Positions 8,751-18,483 of a stretch of 64,000 nt of DNA are shown in pieces. Source of the stretch: Ammonifex degensii KC4 (GTDB lineage Bacteria; Bacillota; Desulfotomaculia; Desulfotomaculales; Ammonificaceae). The stretch is from assembly GCF_000024605.1 (NCBI RefSeq), contig NC_013385.1:1173501-1237500 (forward strand), given 5' to 3'. The first letter of the stretch is position 1, and every line of letters begins with the position of its first letter. The position numbers and the translations under genes are program-made. The notes beneath the pieces were generated by a model, which did not search any database, was not told where the DNA came from, and saw only the letters and a list, made by a program, of their open reading frames with translations.

Positions 8751-10302
8751 TTGCGCTCCCTAGCATATCATGGTAAAATCGACCTCGTCAGGGGAAACTT
8801 TGGCCTTCAGGAGAGAGTCTTGAAGTTCAAGACCAGGAAACCCGCCGACATGATAACCGTGCCCGGCCGGATATACCCGGATGAGACGGCAGAAAAGAAG
8901 CTCGTGTCCTTCATGCGCCGGTTCCAGGCGGCAAAGCGCACCGCCTACCAGGCGCTGAGACGGGGAAAGGAACCGGAAGAAATCGTCAAAGACCTCTACC
9001 GGAAGTTCTTCCCCAACGCCCGCTGGTGCCAGTGGGCAGTGGAAGACGCAAAAGGCCACCTGTGATGCCCAAAAAGAGCAGGTCAAGATGCACGTCTCGG
9101 ATCTGGAAGCCAAGATAGAGAAGTCCGAGGAGAAGCTTAAGCGCACCAAAAACAAGCTTCACCGCCAGGGGATATTGGCCCGTTTAAGCCTGCTGCGTGC
9201 GAGACTGGAGTACTGGAAGGGTTTTTTGGAGCGGGATGAAGTCCCTCCTGCCGTCTTCGGTGGCAAGAAAAACCTGCTGCTTCTTCAGGAAGGGAAGCTC
9301 TCCAAGGAGAAGTGGCGGGAGCTGAGGTCGAACGCCTTCTACTCCGTGGGCCAGGCCAACCAGAAGGGGCTGGAGGGCCAGTACGGCAACGCCAATACAG
9401 AAATCGTATACGATGAGGCAACAGACTCCTTCCGGCTCAACATCTACATACCGCCGGAGCCAGGGGACAAGAGCGGCAGGCTGAGGCAGGATGAAGACTG
9501 GGTCTCCGTGCCCCTGGAAGTCCCCGCGAGGTACAGGCCCCTGCTCCTGAAGTGCCTGGTCGAGGGGAGGGCCTACACCGTCCGGGTGGTGCGGAAGGCG
9601 GGCAGGTTCGACTGCTTCACCTCCTTTTCCCTGCAAGACGAAGCGAAAGTGGACAGGACCTCCCCCATGGCCGGGTTCGACCTGAACCCCGACGCGGTGG
9701 CGGTGACCGTCGTCCTGCCGGACGGCAACTTCAAGGTCTCCCGGCTCTTCCGGTGTCCCGACCTAGTGCACGCTTCGCACGAGAAGCGGGAGTGGATTGC
9801 AGGCAACCTGGCTAAAGAAGTGGCTGACTGGCTGGAGTCCTTGGGTGTGAGGCAGGTGGCCCTGGAGGAGCTTTCCTTCGCGCGGGACCACGACACCAAC
9901 AGAGCGTTCAACCGGATCGCGCACAACTTCTGCGTGAGGCTCTTGTTCAACCGCATCGTCGTGGCCCTGAGGAAGCGCAGCATAGCAGTGTTCACTGTGC
10001 CCGCGCATTTCACTTCGCTTATCAGCTTCTTCAGGTACTCTGAAACTTACGGGCTTAACACCCACCAGGCGGCGGCACTGGTCATAGCACGCCGGGCGCT
10101 GGGCTTCAAGGAGAAAGTGCCGAAAGCCCTCGTCCAGAAGCTTCTCGGGCGTTCGCCGATGGAAGGATGGACGCACAGGAAGCTCTGGGGGAAGCTCTCC
10201 GGTATGTTTAAAGCAGCCCGGAAAAAAGTCTCGTGCTACTTCAACACCAGAGCCTTTGCTCCTTCCGCCTGGCTGGAGCACATCTTTGCCGGAGCGGGTT
10301 AA
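8751..10302 (+). pseudogene. tnpB: TnpB-like protein without zinc ribbon, one-base frameshift
   Basis: Two frames (8751-9065 and 9088-10302) join into one protein if a single A is removed from the AAAA run near 9049, reading WAVEDAKATCDAQKEQVK across the break. The likely start is ATG 8850. The RuvC-like half has FDLNPD (first aspartate) and ALEELSF (glutamate). The usual CxxC zinc ribbon is missing, and the third acid position reads GLNTHQAAA. It resembles annotated 'TnpB-related' proteins. It may be nuclease-defective even if the frameshift is a sequencing error. Confidence 0.75.
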
Positions 10303-10665
10303 GGTTCTTTTCCCTTAAGCCTGCCGTCCTTCCCTGCCGGGGCCGCCCGGGGTCCCGGCAACACCGTGCGGTGGGGTTAAAAGGGGCGGCGGGTAGGTGG
10401 GGTAACTCCCCCTCCCGGTATGTGCCCGGAGGCGGGTACCGCCTGTGGGGATTTCCCCGTAGCCTACAAATGTGGGACCCGCCTGAGGGACGGAAAACGC
10501 CGGGAAGCGGCCTGGCAGCCGTGGGCCCGAGACCGGGAAGATGTGGGCCTTCCCCGTGAGGGGGTGCCGGGCCGGCCAGACGGTGACGGAGGTAGCCGTC
10601 GGCAGGAGCCAAAAGCTTCTGTCTGCACAATGAGTACCTGGGCGGGCTAAGCAAAACACATGTTT
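10303..10665 (+). ncRNA. GC-rich 3' region of the TnpB unit, candidate guide-RNA scaffold
   Basis: About 360 bases with no credible gene, very GC-rich, ending in a perfect hairpin GCTAAGCAAA/TTTGCTTAGC (10646-10672). TnpB genes are known to be followed by structured omega-RNA (reRNA) running to the element end. The position and structure fit, but no covariance comparison was possible. Confidence 0.3.
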
Positions 10666-10687
10666 GCTTAGCTTTGCTTAGGGAAAA

Positions 10688-11010
10688 TTGACCTCCCTCC
10701 ACCCTAATTCCTCTACCGTCACTGGTAGCCAGCAGCATTGTATGCAGCTGGTTCGCGTTGGTAGCCGTGTTCCGCATGGTTATTTTCGTGGGCAACTGCG
10801 GCAGGGCAAGACTCGTTTGGCCATCGCCTAAGGTCGCTGTGCGCCCTGTGTAAAGGCTATAACGAAAGCGGTCCCCCTTTCTGATTATCACAGTGGCCCC
10901 CTTCTTGATTGTCACAAACAGGAGTTCCGCTACCCCTTGATTTCGAGCATCCGGTAAAGGCCAGATCACTCTTCCGGCTGAGGTAAGAGCATTAGCCGGG
11001 TGGAACCTTA
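10688..11010 (-). pseudogene. Unidentified ORF remnant
   Basis: On the minus strand an open stretch reads RFHPANALTSAGRVIWPLP, then ELLFVTIKKGATVIIRKGDRF and LPTKITMRNTATNANQLH, with no start codon or ribosome binding site. It runs into the right end of the TnpB unit. It looks like the interior of a protein truncated by that insertion. I cannot assign a family. It may also be chance coding. The remaining bases to 11045 hold nothing else I can support. Confidence 0.25.
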
Positions 11011-11045
11011 AAAGCTACAGGAGCTTCAATTCCCTCTCCCGAAAG

Positions 11046-11588
11046 CTACCACCGACCTCGACTATCTAATGTCCCGGTCAACATCGAGATGCCGAGGCAG
11101 CCTATAACGTTACCAGCCGGGTCTTTCACCAGCGCGGCGACGCACCACCAGTTTTCAAAGAGCCGGTAGTAGTGCTGCTCGCCGCGGATGGCAACGAGGC
11201 GCTTATGCTCTCGCGCCAAAGCTAAGGCGTTGGTGCCGCAGCTTTCCTCGGTGAAAACCGTGCCGGGCCTGACGCCCTTTCTTTCAGCGGCGGCCAAAAC
11301 TTCCGGCGCGGCAAAGATTTCAAGCGCCACCAGCTCCGGGTCGCAGAGGATGTAGAGGTAACTCTTACGGTGGCAGATCGGCGCCATGAGGTGCCGGGCC
11401 AGGGTCACCAACGAAAGGTTAGCCTTGAGGCACGGTGCGAGCTCAGTGGGACTCAGGATTTTGCGGGGCCGGGCGAGTTCCGGCGGCACGCTCAAATGGC
11501 GGCAGCGGGCGTAAGAAGCCTCCAGTTCTTCATGGGAGCAGAGAAATGTTTCGCCCTCTCCCGAGTTCGATGCCTGCAGAAAGGGCAT
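11046..11588 (-). pseudogene. AcoR-like regulator fragment (N-terminal GAF part only)
   Basis: 180 residues matching the amino-terminal part of sigma-54-dependent AcoR-type activators: an ASYARCRHLSVPPE start region, then a GAF domain with the family box GTVFTEESCGTNALALA, GEQHYY and VKDPAGNVIGCLGISM. The usual AAA+ and Fis-type domains do not follow. The match stops near SMLTGTLDSRG, seven codons before the stop. A full-length member has more than 600 residues, so this is a truncation. Whether the fragment is expressed is unknown. Confidence 0.65.
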
Positions 11589-11881
11589 ATCGCACTTCCC
11601 CTCCGGACGGTTCTATAAATAAGACACCGCCGGGCCTTTTTATGACAGGGTAGCGGTGATTATCCAGGGATTCGGCAAAAAGGCATCGATCTCCTGTAAA
11701 GACAAATCTAGTTCAAAAAAAAAACTTAGTTTCCGTAAGTAAAAGCTTCCTCTAGTGGAGATCTTGCCGGGTACAAAAGCTGCTAGGAGAGATTTTCGCT
11801 CAAACTCGCAGTTGTTTTTTTCTTATAAGCCTTTAAAATTTCTCCAAAGGTTATTTTCATCCTAGATCCGGAGGGGAAATC

Positions 11882-12274
11882 ATGGTAAGAGCTACACCGG
11901 AAAAGGTCCCGTTCCTCATCTCCATCATGGGAGTGATGGCTACCAGCGGAAATCTGGGACTAAGCATAGCTGCTTTAGCAGCAATTGCTACCAAATATAG
12001 CAGCTCCAGTTTTGACACTGGAGCTGAGTTATTGGCGGTATTTTTCGTTTTAACCCTTCCCCCAGCTGCATTAGCCCTGTATGGATCACTTAGAACTAAG
12101 CCGCTTTTTTTACTCTTGGCCTTTGTCACTTCTTTGCCCTTTTCCTTTTATTTTTGGTGTTTTATAGCTACCGGCATTTACAAGTACAGAGGAATCTTTG
12201 ACCTTTTTTACTTGGTTTCTGGAATAGCTATGGCTATTTCCCTAAAAGTCCTAAGAAAAGAAGATCTCAAGTGA
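11882..12274 (+). CDS. Small integral membrane protein, unknown function
   Basis: 130 residues with ATG at 11882 preceded by GGAGGGG at good distance. Four hydrophobic stretches are visible: about residues 10-36, 49-66, 74-97 and 103-121. I recognise no family motif. Base composition is more AT-rich than neighbouring genes, which suggests a different origin. The 290 bases upstream are AT-rich with A and T runs and hold no gene. Confidence 0.6.
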   Translation: MVRATPEKVPFLISIMGVMATSGNLGLSIAALAAIATKYSSSSFDTGAELLAVFFVLTLPPAALALYGSLRTKPLFLLLAFVTSLPFSFYFWCFIATGIYKYRGIFDLFYLVSGIAMAISLKVLRKEDLK

Positions 12275-12378
12275 CTTCTTCTCAATGTGATCGATCCGCC
12301 CGCCCTTATGGAGGCGAGTTGTCTCTGCTTACGGGTTTATAACTGTTGCTGCGAGTTCCCACCTCTTGGCAGAAGGCT

Positions 12379-13368
12379 TTAGCTCGGCAGAGGCACGCCG
12401 GCTTCGGCCAGGAACTCCTCCACCTCCGCCCGACTAAGTTCTATTTCCCCGGTAAAAGGAGGTTCTTTCCTATCCACCGTTACCCGGTTCTTTTCCCTTT
12501 CCCGCGCCTTGCTGTATCTGATGGTCAGGGCGGCAGCTAGACGCAGTTCCTTTTCGCCAGGGTTCCCGCGCACCAGGGTACGCGGCCCAGGAATATTTTT
12601 CAGGCGTAGAAGAAAATCTGCCGGTTCCCGCAAGGTAAGCAGCCGGGCGTTCTCCTCCTCCTTTCTGGCCACCACGATCTGGACCCCGGGCCGGAAAAAG
12701 TGGCGCCCGTACTTTAAAAGCTCAAAATCTTGCCGGGAAGGAGCAGGGCGCAGGCGCAAAAGTTCCTTCATCCGCTGGGCGTAGCCCGGATCGGTGAGCA
12801 GGCAGCCCCCGGCTGGCGTGGGGAAGTCCTCTATCCCCCACTGGCGGGCCAGCTCCAGCTGCGTTTTGCGCGAGCGCCCTTTGATACCCAGAAGCTTTTC
12901 CCGTTTGACCCACCCTTCCTTTTCCGGGATGGTGGGAGGAAGAAGCAGAGCCGAAAGGGGTCGCAGCACATATCCCTCCAGCCCTGCCTCCCGGGCCACT
13001 ATCTCCAGCGCCTGGCGGTTCTGGGACATGGGCCTTTCTCCCAGAACCTCTCCCGTGATGATGAAAGAAGCGCCTTCCTCTTTCATCAGCTCCCCCGCCC
13101 GGCGCAGCATGAGAGCGTGGCAGTCAATGCAGGGGTTGAAGTGCTTCCCGTAACCATGGCGGGGATTAAGCACAAGCGGAATAAGCTCTTCTGTTATGTC
13201 CACCACCCTCAAGGGGAGGCCCAGCTTCTCGGCCATCTGCTTGGCCCGCGAAGCGTCAAAAAAGGGAGAGGTAAAGACTACTCCCACCACTTCTATGCCC
13301 TGAAGCTTTATAAGCTTTACCGCCAAGATGCTGTCGAGTCCGCCGGAAAAGAGAGCCAGTGCCTTCAA
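12379..13368 (-). CDS. PP-loop ATPase, tRNA thiolation-like (ThiI/MnmA-related)
   Basis: 329 residues. The N-terminal ATP-pyrophosphatase loop is SGGLDSILAV (residues 8-17). A CIDCHALM pair near residue 80 and GGCLLTDP near residue 190 supply cysteines typical of tRNA sulfur transferases. The C-terminal third resembles the NFACT-R/DUF814-like region often fused to such PP-loop domains (NIPGPRTLVRGNPGEKEL). Related proteins are annotated as tRNA 2-thiouridylases; the substrate is unproven. It overlaps the TudS-like gene by four bases, so the two are probably translated together. Confidence 0.75.
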   Translation of the reverse strand: MKALALFSGGLDSILAVKLIKLQGIEVVGVVFTSPFFDASRAKQMAEKLGLPLRVVDITEELIPLVLNPRHGYGKHFNPCIDCHALMLRRAGELMKEEGASFIITGEVLGERPMSQNRQALEIVAREAGLEGYVLRPLSALLLPPTIPEKEGWVKREKLLGIKGRSRKTQLELARQWGIEDFPTPAGGCLLTDPGYAQRMKELLRLRPAPSRQDFELLKYGRHFFRPGVQIVVARKEEENARLLTLREPADFLLRLKNIPGPRTLVRGNPGEKELRLAAALTIRYSKAREREKNRVTVDRKEPPFTGEIELSRAEVEEFLAEAGVPLPS

Positions 13369-13841
13369 AGTTCTTCCGCCTCGCTTTCCAAGTCATTTTC
13401 GGACATTAGCTCAAAGCCCCGGGCGCGCAGAAGCGCCGCTGTTACCCCGTCCCCTGGGCGCAGTTTTCCGGAGAAAGTTCCATCGTAAATAAAGCCGCAG
13501 CCGCAGGAGGGGCTTTTACTCTTGAGTATGGCCTTCTTTATCCCCAAAGTTTGAGCAATGGTCAGGAAAAGTTCCGCTCCTCGGCAGAAGTAGGCAGTGA
13601 CATCTTTCCCTTCGCGGTTCAGGACCCTGGCTTTACCTTCCCATACCGCAGAGCCTGAGCCACCGCAGATCTCCGCCGGCACCCGGGGCACGGCCAAGCC
13701 CCCTAGGCACTCCGGGCAAGCAGCCAAAGCCCTTCCCTCCTCCAGCAGACGCCGCACGTGCGGGTTCGACTCCCGGGGCCGCCCGTCATAGGCGCAGGGA
13801 AAACCGGCCAGGCAGGCGCTGACGATAAATTCGAGCTGCAA
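13365..13841 (-). CDS. tudS: DUF523 / TudS-type thiouracil desulfidase-like protein
   Basis: 158 residues, a stand-alone DUF523 module. Conserved cysteines are Cys10 and Cys16 (SACLAGFPC), Cys42 and Cys45 (AACPECLGGL) and Cys113 (SPSCGCG). In characterised TudS proteins three such cysteines hold a [4Fe-4S] cluster that removes sulfur from 2- or 4-thiouracil. The gene is the first of a two-gene unit with the overlapping PP-loop sulfur-transfer-like enzyme, which links making and removing thio groups. The start is at 13841, in front of the conserved SACL motif. Confidence 0.75.
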   Translation of the reverse strand: MQLEFIVSACLAGFPCAYDGRPRESNPHVRRLLEEGRALAACPECLGGLAVPRVPAEICGGSGSAVWEGKARVLNREGKDVTAYFCRGAELFLTIAQTLGIKKAILKSKSPSCGCGFIYDGTFSGKLRPGDGVTAALLRARGFELMSENDLESEAEEL

Positions 13842-15158
13842 ATCTTTTCCCCCTTGCTGCTTAGCCTTCTACACCAAGTATACCTTAACAAGCCTTCCTT
13901 ACGAGGCCGGGAGGAATCTTGAGGCCAAGGGAGAAATTCAAAGATTTCAAGTTGTTTCCGGCGGGAGGGGAGTGGAAGATGTTGCGGCTGCTCTTCTGCA
14001 CGGCCATCGAGGGAGATATCAGGGCTCTCAGCCTAGCTGCGCGGGATCTCGGAAAAAAGATACGCGTCCGGGCCTACACCCGGCGCGATCTGCAGCTTAA
14101 AGGAGAAAAGGAGCTCCTGGAGGAGGCGGCGGCAAGCCACTTCGTCTTCTTTCACCTGATGGGTGGGCCGGAATCCATGCCCCACTTCAAGGCGGTGGTG
14201 GAGCTCGCCCACCGGCAGGGCTTACCTCTGCACGTCCAGCCCACCGCCGCCGAAGAAGACGAAAACTTAAGGCGGATCAGCACCATCGAAGGGGAAGAGT
14301 ACGATCTTATCCGCCGCTACGTGAGCTTTGGCGGGGCGGTCAATTTCAAAGCTTTGCTCGCGTGGTGCTGCTGGAAAGCGGGCTTGAGCTCCGCTCCCCC
14401 GCCTCCACCCCAGCCCCTACCCTGGGAGGGCATCTACCACCCCCGCTACGGGGAGTGCCTGAACCCGGAAGCCTTCTGGGAAAGGGTAGACCCAGAAAAG
14501 CCTCTCATCGCTCTTCTCTTTTACCAGAGCTGGTGGGTAGCCGGCAACCTGGAGTTCGTCGACGCCCTGGTGGAGGCGCTGGAGGCGAAGGGGGCGCAGG
14601 CCCTGCCCGTCTTTCTTTACGCCTCGGCTAATGCTGCTTTAGGCAGCCGAGGCATCGCCTGGGTGGTGGAGAATCTGCTTTACCGCGAGGGCCGGCCGGC
14701 GGTGGACGCCGTCATCTCGGCCCTCATGTTCTCCCAGACCCAGCTCACCCCCACTTTCGCCCGCCCGGCGCCGGAGAACTTTTACCTCCGGCTCGGTGTC
14801 CCGGTGATCAAGGCCATAGCCGCTATCACTCCCAGGGAGCATTGGGCGGCGAGCTCCCAGGGGCTGGAACCTCTGGATGTCATTATGAGCATGGCTTTGC
14901 CGGAGTTCGACGGGCAGCTGATAACCATTCCTGTAGCCTTCCGGGAGGAGTTGGAGCGGGATCCGGTGACTGGGGGGACGCTGGTGCTCTATAAACCCGA
15001 TCCGGAGCGGGTGGACAAGGTGGCGGCGCTGGCCTCGAACTGGGCTCGGCTCCGGCGCACCCCTCCGGCCGAGCGCAAGGTGGCGATAATCCTGCACAAC
15101 TACCCGCCGCGCAACGACCGGATCGGCTGCGCCTTCGGGCTTGATACCGTTCCTACGC

Positions 15159-15198
15159 ACGTAGACATACATACCTACAACGTAGACATACATACCTA
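15159..15198. repeat. Two 19 bp subterminal direct repeats in IS607
   Basis: ACGTAGACATACATACCTA occurs at 15159-15177 and again at 15180-15198, a period of 21 bases, two helical turns. The core GTAGACATA recurs inverted near the other end of the element (TATGTCTAC around 17848-17856). These are likely recombinase binding sites. Confidence 0.6.
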
Positions 15199-15669
15199 AG
15201 GGTATGCATGCCTCGCACCTGAGGCAATCGGCTTGCCTCCGGCCGGAGTGTTGCCGGGATACCTGGCTTCAGGTCTCGGGTCTGAACCTCGCTCCCTCCG
15301 ACCGACGCGGGGCGAACGGCCCTCCCCGCGGTTCGCGCCGGGGACTCCCACCCCGGAAGGGGAGCCGGAGCGTCGGCTCACGACCAGACCACGCCGGTCG
15401 AGGCTTCATCCCGCTCCGGTCTCAACCGGGGCCGTACCTCAGGCAGTGTAAGAACACTGCCTTCGGCCGGTGCCCGGAAGGATGGGAGGGGCTGTCCCCT
15501 CCCGCCCCCCCTGCCCCTGTCAGGGGCCGCTCGTGGTCTCGTGCCGGCGCGGCCTGCCCCATCGGGTGGGCGGTACGTGGTCCCGGGCATCCTCGCGGGT
15601 CCCCGGGAAGCGTTGCCGCCGCCCTCAAAGCCCGCCACACCGGCACGGGAGAAGCTCAAAGACCGGGAA
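15199..15669 (-). ncRNA. GC-rich 3' region of IS607, candidate TnpB guide-RNA scaffold
   Basis: About 470 bases between the tnpB frame and the element end, without a credible gene. Omega-RNA (reRNA) of TnpB systems is known to arise from this position and to end in flanking DNA, here the cobN coding sequence. No structural comparison could be run, so this is positional inference. Confidence 0.3.
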
Positions 15670-17191
15670 TCAAAACCTGTCGGCGTAGAGCACGTCCACG
15701 CGGAGGCCGAAACCGGGACCGCGCTTGAGAGACTCACACACCTGCCGCCAGTAGCCCCGCCGTGAGGCCCTCCCCCGCGACGGGAGCCTCAAGGCCGAGA
15801 CCTCCGGTGCCCGCTCCAGGCCAAAGCCCAGGCCGCGCCGGGCTATCACACACGCCGCCGCGCCATGCGGGCTTAAACCGTACCTGGCCATGAACTTCAG
15901 CTGCTCTATAAGCGACGTCGCAAACGGGTTGGCCCGCAAGAGCTCCACGCCCTCACGCGAGCAGCAGAACTCGACCATCACGCGGAACTTCCTGTAGGCG
16001 AAGCCCGAGAGCATGCGGGCATACCGGGAGCCGGACTCCCTACTCCCTCAAGCCCCGCTTCTTCGCGGTAAAGTCCAGGTCTTCTATGGCCACCGGCTTC
16101 CCCTTTTCCTTCGCGTACAGGACGACCTTTTTGACTGCTTCGCCCAGGGCCGCGGTCACTTGCCCCCTCCTCCTGTCCCTCATAGCCACGGGGACCTTGA
16201 ACTCGTTTACCGGATTGCCGAACCGGTCCACTTCACCCACCTGCAGGAAGCCGTCGTTCAGGTCGACGCCCACCGCACCATTCCACCTGCTCGTCGAGGG
16301 CGCCGGGTCGTCCCGCTCCACCGTGGCGAAAAGGTACCAAACTCCGTTGCGCCGCACGAAGCGGTATGTGACCGTACGGTAGACTTTCCGGCCCTTCACG
16401 ACGCACACCGGTCGTTTTACCCGGTCCAGGTGCTCCTGGCCGTACGGGAAGCGGACAGACTTGATCAAGACCCAGTGCCCAAACCTGGCCCGCAGCCGTT
16501 CCGGAACCCTGATCCGCAGCGTGTTGTCCTCAGTGTAAGTGCAGGTCTGGTTGCCGCACGCCTCGTCTTTGGAGCCGAGCACCAGGAAGTTGCCCGAACG
16601 CGCTTCACGCCAGGCGCGCAGCCACTCCGCGTGGTCCCGGAAGCCGTTCGCTTCCAAATTGTGCTGGGCCTTGAAGAGCTTCCGGCTGCCGAAACAGATG
16701 GGGTACCGGCCCGACTCCAGGTCCCTCCGCACCGCCTCCAGCTCGTGCCTCAGGTTCCTCAAACGCCGCTTCTTCTGGTGAAGGACGGACTTTATCTTCT
16801 TCAGGCGATCGACCTTCTTCTGCCACTCTTCCGAGCGGGGTGTCAGCCTGGACAGGGACTTCTTAAGCCTCTCCCGCTCCCTCTCCTTCTCCTCGATGAA
16901 CCGCTCAAGCCGCCTGATACGGCCCAGAAGGTCCTGTTCGCGGAAGACGAGGCTCTCGCGGACAGACGCGAGCCTCGCGGTCAGGTCCTTTAAGAGGGAG
17001 TTGAACTGCCGGGCCGTGATGCCGTGCTCCGCGATGTACTTGCGCTTCAGTTCCTTCACCCGCAGGCCTTTGATGTGGTAGTCCACATAGAGCTTTCTTT
17101 CCAGGCGGCCGAAGTACTCGCCGCAGGCTTCGAGGAAGGGGTAGCAGCCTTTATCGTCAATCCGCGCCTGGTACGTGGCCAGCAGCCTCAA
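15670..17191 (-). pseudogene. tnpB: TnpB-like protein of the cobN IS607 element, frameshifted
   Basis: The frame 16040-17191 ends at TAG after LDFTAKKRGLRE. The match continues in another frame (SGSRYARMLSGFAYRKFRVMV, 15670-16030). Residues 75-150 form a highly charged coiled coil. The RuvC part has GVDLNDGF and AIEDLDF. There is no CxxC zinc ribbon, and the third acidic position is replaced by YGLSPHGAAACVIARRGLGF, closely like the TnpB-like gene at 8751-10302. The start overlaps tnpA by 35 bases. Inactive as sequenced. Confidence 0.75.
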
Positions 17192-17816
17192 ACACCTCCC
17201 TTACCTGCCTCACGACTCCCTCCTTCCTCCTGCTCCTGGCACCGTAAAGCCTACCGGCGAACGAAGTGACTATGGCCAGCAGGTCCTCCACCAGTTCTTC
17301 GTGTGCCGTCTTGCGGTCTTCTTCCCCATTCACCACGTGGATCTTCACACCGTAGCTCTCAAAGTATGCCTTCAGGTAGTTGAAGCCGAAGCGGGTGAGC
17401 CTGTCCTTGTAGCTTACTGCCAGGTCGGTAATCTTTCCCTCCCTGGCCAGTGTCATCAGCCTCATGAGGCCCTTCCGTCTGTCGTTTAAGCCCGAGGAAA
17501 CGCCGGTAACCACCAGAATGTCGTCAAACAGCCTCGGGTCGAACCTTTTCCTGACCGATTCGACCTGCCTGTCCAGGTCGCCCTTGGCCTTCTGTTCGTG
17601 CGAGGAGACACGGGCGTAGATGGCCAGCACGCGCTCCTGGGGCACAGGCGGTTTCTCTACCCCGAGTAACCTCTTCACCTCCGATTCGGGAACTCTTCTT
17701 CTTCCCCCGGGCGTCCTGACCACCCTGATCTTACCCGCCTTGTCCCACCGCTGGAGTGTCTTTAGAGACACCCCTAAGATCCTGCACGCTTCGTGGAGCG
17801 GGTAAAGCTTCTCCAT
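17157..17816 (-). CDS. tnpA: IS607-family serine recombinase
   Basis: 219 residues. An N-terminal MerR-like helix-turn-helix (LHEACRILGVSLKTLQRWDKAGKI, residues 5-30) is followed by the resolvase catalytic domain. The nucleophile is the serine in YARVSSHEQ near residue 73. GVSSGLNDRRKGLMRLM and LAVSYKDRLTRFGF supply the arginine motifs. This domain order is diagnostic of IS607 TnpA. ATG at 17816 is close to the element's inner end. The gene looks intact and could act on related elements. Confidence 0.92.
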   Translation of the reverse strand: MEKLYPLHEACRILGVSLKTLQRWDKAGKIRVVRTPGGRRRVPESEVKRLLGVEKPPVPQERVLAIYARVSSHEQKAKGDLDRQVESVRKRFDPRLFDDILVVTGVSSGLNDRRKGLMRLMTLAREGKITDLAVSYKDRLTRFGFNYLKAYFESYGVKIHVVNGEEDRKTAHEELVEDLLAIVTSFAGRLYGARSRRKEGVVRQVREVFEAAGHVPGAD

Positions 17817-18447
17817 GGTGACTACATTATATCACCTATTTTGCCCTATGTCTACTTAATCAGTCAACTGCTGGCTACCCCGGAAAGCCTTTACCGCCTG
17901 CTCCTGCGCCTGCGCGCGGCCGGGTACCGGGTGGAAGATCTTCCGCCGGACGCAGCCAGTCTTTTCCAGTCCGTCCTAGAGGGCTTGACCAACGACCCCA
18001 ACTGGTCTCCCCCGGAAACCAAGGGGAAAGAGGCAGCCACCAGGATTCCTCTTGACCGTCTGGAAAAGTAGCTTGCTTCCCTCCCCCCGGCCGTGCGTAA
18101 GAGGCTTGAAAGCAACTGGGGGAGCCCTCCGGGAAAGGTCATGACCTGGGGAAAGGAGACCCTGATCCCGGGACGCTTCTTCGGCAACGTGTTCGTGGGA
18201 CTGCAGCCGCCGCGGGGGTTCGAGACCCAGCTGGAGGCTGCCTACCACGACCCCGACCTCTCTCCTCCCTACCAGTACCTGGCCTTTTACCGCTGGCTGG
18301 AGGAAGATTTCGGTGCACATGCGGTCTTGCACCTGGGGAAAGCACGGTACGCTGGAGTGGCTGCGCGGCAAGGGAGCCGGGCTTTCCGCTTCCTGTTTTC
18401 CCGATCTGGTCCTGCGGACCCTTCCCAACGTCTACCCCTACATCGTG

Positions 18448-18483
<36 letters not shown>

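Larger units (their letters stand above)
8708..10687 (+). mobile_element. TnpB-carrying unit with imperfect terminal inverted repeats
   Basis: A broken tnpB gene and about 380 bases of GC-rich 3' sequence are flanked by a candidate 22 bp inverted repeat (8708-8729 and 10666-10687, both ending TTTTCCCTAA outward, about 17 of 22 matching). A 10 bp hairpin (10646-10655 with 10663-10672) overlaps the right end. No transposase gene is present, so it would need a partner in trans. The boundaries are my inference. Confidence 0.45.
15147..17879 (-). mobile_element. IS607-family element inserted in cobN
   Basis: Carries a serine recombinase (tnpA) and an overlapping broken tnpB. Ends are set by rejoining cobN: ACC at 15146-15148 joined to CCG at 17880 restores GLDTPESLYR in frame. 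A GG dinucleotide (CC on plus) is present at both junctions, as expected for IS607. Oriented with the transcription, the left end reads GGT-AGCCAGCAG and the right end TAGGAAC-GGT. Both are shared with the second IS607 element at 31951-34230. Confidence 0.88.

Noticed and set aside
15204-15728. Long open frames on both strands in the GC-rich IS607 3' region.
   Set aside because: They have no ribosome binding sites, odd composition and overlap each other. High GC creates such frames by chance.
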